Source: DASRPD01 sp035646535
GTDB lineage: Bacteria > Actinomycetota > Acidimicrobiia > IMCC26256 > JANYLB01
Direction of reading: 5' to 3'
Assembly (NCBI GenBank): GCA_035646535.1
Contig: DASRPD010000037.1
Span: 1-59,507 of the forward strand
Length of the DNA stretch: 59,507 bases
A model generated the notes under the pieces. It had not been told where the DNA came from and did not search any database. It was given only the letters and a program-made list of their open reading frames with translations. This document shows positions 53,599 to 59,507 of this stretch, one piece after another (positions within the stretch are counted from its first letter, which is position 1; every line of letters starts with the position of its first letter). The position numbers were made by a program, and so were the translations under genes.

Positions 53599-55719
53599 TC
53601 AGTCGGGCGCGCCGGTGGCGAGGACGAGGGGGAAGACCGGACCACTGCCGGCCCTGCGCAGACGCGCGCCGACCACGGCGAGGGTCCAGCGGGAATCGGC
53701 GAGATCATCGACGAGGAACACCGGGCCGGCCGGCACCTCACCATCAGCCACGTCAGCGTCGATGCCGAACGCGCGCGCGACGTTGCCGTACTGCTGCGCG
53801 CTGTTCTGCATCTCGACCTGGGGTGGCATCTCGGCCGTCCGGCGGACCACGGGGTGCAACGGGAGGTCGAGCTGCTGGGCGACGCGACTCGCGAGCGACG
53901 CCACCAGCTCGGGTGAGCGGGTCGACGGCACGAACGTCACCCACGTCGGGCGCGGGTCCGGCGACCACTTCCCCGCCGCGTCGCCGAGCGCGAAGACGAG
54001 CTCGTCGGCGAACCGCCCGGCTTGCCGCTGTTCCTCGACGAGACGGCCCCAACCCCCGTCGCCCCACGTCGACAGCGCCCGACCGGCTTCGACTCGCATG
54101 TCGTCGGGTATGCGACCACCGCCAGCCTTCATCCGGCGGGGTTCGATGACGAGAGGATCTTGGCGGAGGAACTGCTGGGCGGCCGCGACGACATCGGGAT
54201 CGAGCTCGACCTCGATGCGCTCGCCGGTGCAGCGCGAGCATCGGCCGCACGGTCCGGCAGTCGGGTCGTCGAGCACGCGGCCGAGCAGCTCCATGAGACA
54301 GGTCTCGCTGTCGAGGTACTCCTCCATCACCCGCTGCTCGACGCGGCGCTGCGCGGTGACCTGCTCGATGCGCTCGGTCGGGTACTCCCACGGCTCGGCG
54401 GTTCGCCGGTACTTCAACCCCTGCTTGTCGACGGCGCCTTCGACCTCGAGGGCCTTCAGCATCGAGGTGAGCCGGCCGCGGCGGATGTTCACGGCCTCTT
54501 CGATGTCGGCGAGCTTCGTCCACTCACCGCCACCCGCGATCGCTTCGCCGCCCTCGCCGTCTTCCTGCGTGCCGCCGCCGTCAGCATCGAGGAGTGACAC
54601 GACCGCCTCGGCCTGGTCCTGGGGCGGGAACGCGGCGCGGATGAAGTAGTCCTGGATGTCGCGGTCCTCATAGCCCGAGAGCAGGATCCCGTGCGCGTGG
54701 TCGAGCGCGCGGCCGGCGCGGCCGACCTGCTGGTAATAGGCGATCGGCGATCCGGGCGACTGGTAGTGGATCACGAAGGCGAGGTCGGGCTTGTCGTAAC
54801 CCATGCCGAGCGCGGAGGTGGCGACGAGCACGTCGAGGTCGTTGGCGAGCAGGCGGTCCTCGAGGGTGCGGCGCAGCTCGGAGTCGGTCTGGCCGCTGTA
54901 GGCGGCGGCGTCGATGCCCCGGGTGCGGAGCCAGGCGGCGACGCGGCCGGTGTCGGCAACGGTGAGGCAGTACACGATGCCGGTGCCGGACAGCGTCGGG
55001 ATGACGGCCGCGAGCCAGGCGAGGCGCTCGGGCTGGCTCGGGATGCGCCGGGTGTCGAGCGCGAGGCTCGGGCGGGCCAACGGCCCGCGGATGGTGGCCA
55101 GGCCGTCGCCGAACTGGGTCTCGATGTCGGCGACGACGCGGTCGTTGGCCGTTGCGGTCGTGCCGAGCACGGGCACACCGTCGGCCAGGAGGTCGAGCAG
55201 ACGGCCGATGCGGCGGTAGTCGGGCCGGAAGTCGTGGCCCCAGTCGCTGATGCAGTGCACCTCGTCGACCACCAGCAGTCCGACGCGCGCCGCGATCTTC
55301 GGCAACACGTCGTTGCGGAAGCCGGCGTTCGCGAAGCGCTCGGGCGAGACCAACAGCACGTCGATCTCGTCGCGGTCGAGCTGGGTGGCGATCTCGTCCC
55401 ACGCGTCGCGGTTGTCACTGTTCATCGTGGCGCTGCGCACCCCGCCGTGGGTACCGGATGCGATCTGGTTGCGCATGAGCGCGAGCAGCGGCGAGACGAT
55501 CAGCGTCGGTCCGGCGCCTTCCTCGCGCAGCAGCCGGGTGGCGACGAAGTAGACCGCGCTCTTGCCCCACCCGGTGCGCTGCACCACGAGGGCGCGCCGG
55601 CGGTCTCGCACCAGCGCGGAGATCGCTTCGAGCTGACCGTCACGAAACGTCGCGTCGGGACGGCGCACGAGCTCTCGCAGCGCCTCGAGGGCTCGTTCCT
55701 CGAACCGGGAATCATCCAT
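53599..55719 (-). CDS. recQ: RecQ-family ATP-dependent DNA helicase with C-terminal PRTase-like domain
   Basis: This is a 706-residue protein. The helicase core has Walker A QRTGWGKSAVYF (W replaces the usual S/T), DEVH (VVDEVHCISDWGHDF), GTTATAND and QQVGRAGR. RecQ zinc cysteines follow (TCLMELLGRV, then CGRCSRC). After about residue 590 the sequence PTWVTFVPSTRSPELVASLA and FLVDDLADSRWT resembles ComFC-type phosphoribosyltransferases, with a PRPP-loop-like DD-x-x-DS. Actinobacterial RecQ-like proteins of this size carry such a tail. Its job is unknown; it may sense nucleotides. Confidence 0.88.
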   Translation of the reverse strand: MDDSRFEERALEALRELVRRPDATFRDGQLEAISALVRDRRRALVVQRTGWGKSAVYFVATRLLREEGAGPTLIVSPLLALMRNQIASGTHGGVRSATMNSDNRDAWDEIATQLDRDEIDVLLVSPERFANAGFRNDVLPKIAARVGLLVVDEVHCISDWGHDFRPDYRRIGRLLDLLADGVPVLGTTATANDRVVADIETQFGDGLATIRGPLARPSLALDTRRIPSQPERLAWLAAVIPTLSGTGIVYCLTVADTGRVAAWLRTRGIDAAAYSGQTDSELRRTLEDRLLANDLDVLVATSALGMGYDKPDLAFVIHYQSPGSPIAYYQQVGRAGRALDHAHGILLSGYEDRDIQDYFIRAAFPPQDQAEAVVSLLDADGGGTQEDGEGGEAIAGGGEWTKLADIEEAVNIRRGRLTSMLKALEVEGAVDKQGLKYRRTAEPWEYPTERIEQVTAQRRVEQRVMEEYLDSETCLMELLGRVLDDPTAGPCGRCSRCTGERIEVELDPDVVAAAQQFLRQDPLVIEPRRMKAGGGRIPDDMRVEAGRALSTWGDGGWGRLVEEQRQAGRFADELVFALGDAAGKWSPDPRPTWVTFVPSTRSPELVASLASRVAQQLDLPLHPVVRRTAEMPPQVEMQNSAQQYGNVARAFGIDADVADGEVPAGPVFLVDDLADSRWTLAVVGARLRRAGSGPVFPLVLATGAPD

Positions 55720-55866
55720 GGCCGACGACGGTATCGCCAGTCAGGGACACCGACCGTCACCGGTCAGCTCCAATGCCGCAGGTTCGACGCGGCGAGGCTC
55801 AGGTCCTGATGGCACATCCCGTGACCGGACCAGCGGCGCTCGGTCCAGCCGCACCGCCGCGCCGCG

Positions 55867-56015
55867 TCTGGACCGTTGGCCCGCCGGCGCGGGACCATTC
55901 GGCCGACGCCACGACGGGGAGGGGATGACATGCGGCTCTGGACCGTTGGCCCGCCGGTGCGGGACCATTCGGCCGACGCCACGACGGAGAGGGGATGACA
56001 TGCGGCTCTGGACCG
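55867..56015. repeat. 70-bp tandem duplication spanning the esterase start
   Basis: Copy 1 is 55867-55936, copy 2 is 55937-56006, and nine more matching bases follow. They differ at two positions. Each copy contains the ribosome-binding region (GAGGGG or GAGAGGGG) and ATGCGGCTCTGGACC. Only the second ATG (56000) opens the esterase frame. Confidence 0.93.
55930..55998 (+). CDS. 22-codon leader ORF created by the duplication
   Basis: ATG 55930 in copy 1 has its own GGGGAGGGG ribosome site and encodes a peptide beginning MRLWTVGPPVRDHSADAT. Its TGA at 55996-55998 is one base before the esterase ATG (TGACATG). It shares the first five residues with the esterase. Translation of this leader would feed ribosomes to the esterase start or compete with it. 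Confidence 0.4.
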   Translation: MRLWTVGPPVRDHSADATTERG

Positions 56016-56989
56016 ACGACGTGGAGGCGATGCGCGGCGAGGCGCGCACCGCGGTGGACTCGACGCTGCCGGCGATCCTCGAGCTGATGGGCCGGGGCGA
56101 CGATGCGCCCGAGTCGGGCGCGTTCGACCGGGACGAGCAGGTGGCCCGGGCCCGCAAGGCGATGGAGGCCGTGTACTTGCCGTCGCCCGACGCGGTGGTG
56201 CGCGAGATCGCCGGCGTCCCGTGTCGGGTGTTCACGCCCGACGGACCCGCGCGCGCGGTGTACCTGCACTTCCACGGCGGCGGGATGATCATCGGCGCGC
56301 CGGAGATGGGCGACCCGTCGAACATGGTGCTGTGCGACCGGTTCGGCATGGCGGTCGTGTCGGTCGACTACCGGCTCGCGCCCGAGCACCCGTACCCTGC
56401 CGGGCCCGACGACGGCGTCGCGGTGGCCGAGTGGCTGCTCGAGCACGCGGAACGCGAGCTCGGCTCGAGCCGGCTCCTCGTCGGCGGCGAGTCGGCCGGC
56501 GGGTACATGTCGGCCGTCGTGCTGTTGCGCATGCGTGACGAGCTGCACGCGGCGCATCGGGTCGACGGCGCGAACCTCGTGTTCGGTGTGTACGACTGGG
56601 GCCGCTCACCGAGTCAGCGCGGTATCCGCCCGGTGCCCGGTCCCGACCTTCTCGACCCCGTCGGCATCGAGTTCTTCAGCGAGTGCTACCTGCCCGACAT
56701 GACCGACGACGAGCGCCGCGACCCGTCGATCTCACCCGCCTTCGCGGATCTGCGCGACCTACCGCCCGCGCTCATGAGCGTCGGCACGTCCGACCACCTG
56801 GTCGACGACACCCTGACCTTGTCGGCACGCTGGGCCGCCGCCGGTAACGAGGTCGAGCTGGCCGTGCTGCCCGAGATGCCGCACGGCTTCATGGCCGTCC
56901 CGTGCTCGATGACCCATTGGTGGGCGAAGCGCACCAATCGGTGGTTCGCCGAAATCCTCGGACGGCCACCGCGCGCCGAGGCGGTGTAG
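56000..56989 (+). CDS. alpha/beta hydrolase of the hormone-sensitive-lipase type
   Basis: This is a 329-residue esterase. HGGG at 92-95 forms the oxyanion hole, GESAGG holds the nucleophile Ser 165, and Asp 265 and His 295 (MPHGFM) complete the triad. The length and the absence of a signal peptide fit a cytoplasmic carboxylesterase acting on short acyl esters. ATG 56000 lies in the second copy of the 70-bp duplication, with GAGAGGGG about six bases upstream. Confidence 0.9.
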   Translation: MRLWTDDVEAMRGEARTAVDSTLPAILELMGRGDDAPESGAFDRDEQVARARKAMEAVYLPSPDAVVREIAGVPCRVFTPDGPARAVYLHFHGGGMIIGAPEMGDPSNMVLCDRFGMAVVSVDYRLAPEHPYPAGPDDGVAVAEWLLEHAERELGSSRLLVGGESAGGYMSAVVLLRMRDELHAAHRVDGANLVFGVYDWGRSPSQRGIRPVPGPDLLDPVGIEFFSECYLPDMTDDERRDPSISPAFADLRDLPPALMSVGTSDHLVDDTLTLSARWAAAGNEVELAVLPEMPHGFMAVPCSMTHWWAKRTNRWFAEILGRPPRAEAV

Positions 56990-57097
56990 CGGCGATTGGG
57001 ACGCCATCGCCGTGCCGCCCCCCGGAGCCGTGCAAACGCCCGGCGGGGTCTCGGCCGTAGTATCGGCCACGACACCCCGGCAACCGGAGGAACGCCC

Positions 57098-57685
57098 ATG
57101 TCGTCACGACCCGCCACCACCCGCCGCGCCCGTCCGGCCCCGACTGGCGCCTCACGAGCTCGACGGCTCGTGGCGCCCGCGCTCGTCGGGTGCGCGGCGT
57201 TGATCCTCGCCGCGTGCGGGTCGTCGGGATCGGACACGAAGACGTCGTCCGATACGAACGCGACGTCGGACTCGGCCGACGCGCCGGCGGCTGCGGTGGT
57301 GAAGACGGCGAGCAACGCCGGACTCGGGACGATTCTCGTCGACCAGGACGGCAGGACGCTCTACACCCTCACCAGCGGCGGCCAGGCAGTTGAGTGCACC
57401 GGAGCGTGCCTCGCCGCGTGGCCGCCCCTCCTCCTTCTGGCCGGCACCGACACGCCGACGGGCGGTTCCGGCGTGACGGGACTGGCCACGGTCACCACGC
57501 CCGACGGCGAGCAGGTGACCCACGACGGCCTTCCGCTCTACCGCTTCGCGGCCGATTCGGCGGCGGGCGACGCCAACGGCGCGGGCATCAGCAGCTTCGG
57601 CGGCGTCTGGAACGTCGTGACGATCAGCGGCGGCGACAGTTCGTCGGACAGCTCCTCGACCACGCAGCAGGACAGCCGGTACTGA
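57098..57685 (+). CDS. COG4315-like lipoprotein
   Basis: This 195-residue protein has an Arg-rich N-terminus, a hydrophobic segment and the lipobox LAACGSS. A Ser/Thr/Asp-rich linker leads to two related repeats. One holds LVDQDGRTLYTLT with CTGACLAAWPPLL, and the other holds THDGLPLYRFAAD. This is the secreted repeat of unknown function (PF03640). Homologs are associated with electron transfer or binding outside the cell, but no function is proven. GGAGG is seven bases before ATG 57098. Confidence 0.87.
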   Translation: MSSRPATTRRARPAPTGASRARRLVAPALVGCAALILAACGSSGSDTKTSSDTNATSDSADAPAAAVVKTASNAGLGTILVDQDGRTLYTLTSGGQAVECTGACLAAWPPLLLLAGTDTPTGGSGVTGLATVTTPDGEQVTHDGLPLYRFAADSAAGDANGAGISSFGGVWNVVTISGGDSSSDSSSTTQQDSRY

Positions 57686-57743
57686 GCCCGCCGCGCGCCG
57701 CGGTCAGCGCGTAGCGCGTTGGCGTCTCGCGATCGGCTCGCCC

Positions 57744-57974
57744 TCAACCGAAGGGCCCCTCGTCGGGCCCGGCGATTCGACCGTCACGCCACATGCGGAT
57801 GCCGCAGGCCGCACACGCCCACGCGGGATCGTCGTCGGTGAGGACACAACCCGCGAGCAGGATCCGACCGGCCTCGACGTCGCATCGCTCCGCGCCGTCG
57901 AAGTACGGCATGCCGTAGACGATCGTGGCGAACGGCCGATGCTTGCAGGCCGGACACCGTCGCGGCTTCCTCAC
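57744..57974 (-). CDS. 76-residue zinc-ribbon protein
   Basis: CPACKH near the N-terminus and CAACGI near the C-terminus form a C-x2-C ... C-x2-C ribbon; two other cysteines (ERCDVE and AGCVL) lie between. The middle reads TIVYGMPYFDGAE. It could bind nucleic acid or a protein partner. GTG 57974 has GGAG seven bases upstream. It stands alone between the lipoprotein and the LLM oxidoreductase gene, which lies 142 bp upstream on the same strand. Confidence 0.6.
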   Translation of the reverse strand: MRKPRRCPACKHRPFATIVYGMPYFDGAERCDVEAGRILLAGCVLTDDDPAWACAACGIRMWRDGRIAGPDEGPFG

Positions 57975-58116
57975 TGGACTGCTCCTCCCTGCTCGAGCGG
58001 CGCGCACGTCGATCACCGCACAATGGGAGTGCACCAGAACCCTGTGACGATTACGTCGGTGCAATTCCTCGACCGAGCGCGACCACCCGGCGCGGGTGCT
58101 TGGCCCGGGCCGCCGA

Positions 58117-59010
58117 TCAGAGCGGTGGCGTCGACCAGGCCGGGTCGACCAAGGAGGTGAGCGCTTCCATCTGCTCGACGTGGTGCGCGACGGAGCGGCT
58201 CGGGAACCGGTAGTTGAGGATCGTCGCGCCGGCTTCGATGTGGGTCTGGGCCTGCTCGAGCACGCGATCGGGTTCGGTCTGCGGATCGAGGACCGGCTCG
58301 GGCCACAGCGCGACGTCGAGCGGGCGGTCACGCTCGGCCCACGCGGGCGTGTCACGTGCCCGGTCGAGCATGGCGGCCACCTCGTCGGGACCGAGGAGGA
58401 ACGGTACCCACGCGTCGCCGAGCTCCACCGCGCGACGCAGCGACCGCGTCGTGCGACCCCCGACCCAGATCGGAGGCTGGTCCTGCACACCGGTCGGGTC
58501 GACGACGACGTCGTCGAACTGGAAGTGCGGACCGGCGTAGCTGGGCTCGCGCTCGGCCCACGCGGCCCGGATGGCGCGGATCGCGTCGTCGGCGCGCTCA
58601 CCGCGGCCATCGAACGGCTTGGCGAGCAGCTCGAACTCCGGTTGCAGCGATCCGACTCCCACGCCGAGGATCAGTCGACCCTTGCTGAGCCGGTCGAGCG
58701 TGCCGTAGTGCTTCACCACTTCCAATGGGTGGTGATAGCCCAACACGACCATGTTGGTGGCGAGCCGGATCCGTTCGGTCACCGCGGCCAGGTAGGCGAG
58801 CGTGGAGAGCAGATCCCAGTAGCGCTTGCCCCGACGGGCCTCGACATCGCCGGGTATGGCGATGTGCTCGCTCGCGGTCAAGTGGTGATAGCCGAGCCGA
58901 TCGGCTGCCGTCGCGATCGCGACCAGGTCGTCGACGCTCGCGTCGATCTCCCATTCGTTGTGCGACCGCGGCAACACGATGACGATCGGCGTGATGATCC
59001 CGAGCCGCAC
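58117..59010 (-). CDS. LLM-class F420-dependent oxidoreductase
   Basis: This is a 297-residue TIM barrel of the luciferase-like class. TASEHIAIPG, NMVVLGYHHPLEVVKHYGTL and LGVGVGSLQPEFELL are typical of F420-dependent members. PPIWVGGRTTRSLRRAVELG supplies the phosphate-binding site. GTG 59010 has GGGAG six bases upstream and matches the expected first strand (RLGIITPIV). The substrate is not assignable. It diverges from the Ddn-like gene. Confidence 0.87.
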   Translation of the reverse strand: MRLGIITPIVIVLPRSHNEWEIDASVDDLVAIATAADRLGYHHLTASEHIAIPGDVEARRGKRYWDLLSTLAYLAAVTERIRLATNMVVLGYHHPLEVVKHYGTLDRLSKGRLILGVGVGSLQPEFELLAKPFDGRGERADDAIRAIRAAWAEREPSYAGPHFQFDDVVVDPTGVQDQPPIWVGGRTTRSLRRAVELGDAWVPFLLGPDEVAAMLDRARDTPAWAERDRPLDVALWPEPVLDPQTEPDRVLEQAQTHIEAGATILNYRFPSRSVAHHVEQMEALTSLVDPAWSTPPL

Positions 59011-59205
59011 GATGCACTCCCCTGCCGGCGCTGCGTCGTCTCCCCGCCGGCGCACACTACGCAGTCCCGGCCGATGCCCATCTCCGATCGGGCTCACTGC
59101 GACCGAACGCCCCGCGATTCGACGATCTCCGTGCGCTCGTGCGGCCTCGGCAGTCGGCCAGGGCGCCGATCAGGCGACTGTCGGTCTCTCGATAGCCTCA
59201 GCACC

Positions 59206-59507
59206 ATGACCGAGCTCAACGACTTCAACCAGGCGATCATCGACGAGTTCCGCGCGAACCACGGCAGGGTCGGCGGACAGTTCGAAGGCGCGCCGCTCCT
59301 GTTGCTGCACAGCACCGGCGCCAAGAGCGGCCAGGAGCGGATCAACCCGGTGATGTACCAAGCAGTCGGTGACGACGACGCGGTGTTCGCGTCGAAGGCC
59401 GGCGCCCCCGACAACCCGGCCTGGTATCACAACGTCGTCGCGAACCCGGACGCATCCGTCGAGGTCGGCGACGACACCGTCGCGGTGACCGCGCGGGTGA
59501 CCGAAGG
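59206..59507 (+). CDS. Ddn-like deazaflavin-dependent nitroreductase, 3' end cut
   Basis: The first 100 residues are visible. FNQAIIDEFRANHGRVGGQF and LLLHSTGAKSGQERINPVMY are conserved in the F420-dependent Ddn family of M. tuberculosis and relatives. AGAPDNPAWYHNVVANP contains the tyrosine-containing substrate loop. The C-terminal part lies beyond the window. The family reduces nitroimidazoles, quinones and enones. ATG 59206 starts the conserved N-terminus. Confidence 0.87.
   Translation, partial: MTELNDFNQAIIDEFRANHGRVGGQFEGAPLLLLHSTGAKSGQERINPVMYQAVGDDDAVFASKAGAPDNPAWYHNVVANPDASVEVGDDTVAVTARVTE

Noticed and set aside
53599..55719. RecQ-like gene as part of an anti-phage island
   Set aside because: No nuclease, toxin or other defence gene is adjacent; RecQ with this tail is widespread in actinobacteria.
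1..59507. tRNA, rRNA, IS element, prophage or plasmid origin
   Set aside because: No T-loop-type tRNA pattern, transposase, integrase, terminal repeats or replication gene was seen on either strand by eye; a covariance-model search would be the proper test.

Overview
This 59.5 kb stretch is a high-GC, gene-dense chromosomal segment from an actinobacterium. It carries an actinobacterial LexA (SOS) box, two predicted F420-linked oxidoreductases, a mycothiol-type TIGR03086 protein, a DUF222/13E12 HNH nuclease, an SCO6745-like protein and a mycobacterial-type large Lhr helicase. Many acyl-CoA genes and many GTG/TTG starts also fit. The mix suggests an Acidimicrobiia-like lineage or another free-living actinobacterium, but this is inference; there is no rRNA or other marker. 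I see no tRNA, rRNA, CRISPR array, transposase or phage gene.

Layout. 1-6.6 kb: a truncated ChlI-like AAA ATPase diverges from an sdhCAB operon; a putative 2OG-Fe(II) oxygenase and an SRPBCC protein follow. 6.7-9.3 kb: xylA-xylB with a strong hairpin between them. 10.3-27.4 kb: an acyl-CoA island. It holds two acyl-CoA ligases, three crotonases, an acyl-CoA dehydrogenase, a double hot-dog dehydratase, a CaiB-type CoA-transferase, two SDRs and two amidohydrolases. These are mixed with an alpha/beta hydrolase, a NIPSNAP-like protein, a GH20 hexosaminidase and a 66-residue protein resembling the C-terminal tail of type II NADH dehydrogenase. Several genes share ATGA, GTGA or TTGA stop/start overlaps, so they probably form short co-translated operons for breakdown of unusual acids.

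27.5-38.4 kb: aldo/keto reductase, ammonium transporter, PhyH dioxygenase, TypA, TesB thioesterase, quinone oxidoreductase, then a TetR-MMPL pair. The MMPL protein ends in a zinc ribbon whose coding sequence overlaps the 3' end of the convergent lhr gene. 38.3-44.4 kb: lhr and a 14-TM MFS transporter broken by a one-base frameshift. 44.4-49.9 kb: small hypotheticals, an FGGY kinase/SCO6745-like pair, a methyltransferase, a TIGR03086 protein, a 56-bp tandem array and an unrecognised protein.

50.0-53.5 kb: the clearest regulatory unit is here. A LexA box exactly fills the spacer of a consensus-like promoter that faces a DUF222-HNH nuclease gene and a coupled coiled-coil membrane protein gene. 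A PPOX protein, a MazG-like protein and an L,D-transpeptidase lipoprotein follow. 53.6-59.5 kb: a RecQ helicase fused to a phosphoribosyltransferase-like domain, then a 70-bp tandem duplication that copies the translation start of an esterase gene and creates a 22-codon leader. The window ends with a COG4315 lipoprotein, a zinc-ribbon protein, an LLM oxidoreductase and a truncated Ddn-type nitroreductase.

No single locus is unmistakably a new system. The best candidates for unexplored biology are the SOS-controlled HNH/membrane pair, the stand-alone NDH-2 tail coupled to the GH20 gene, and the duplicated leader before the esterase.
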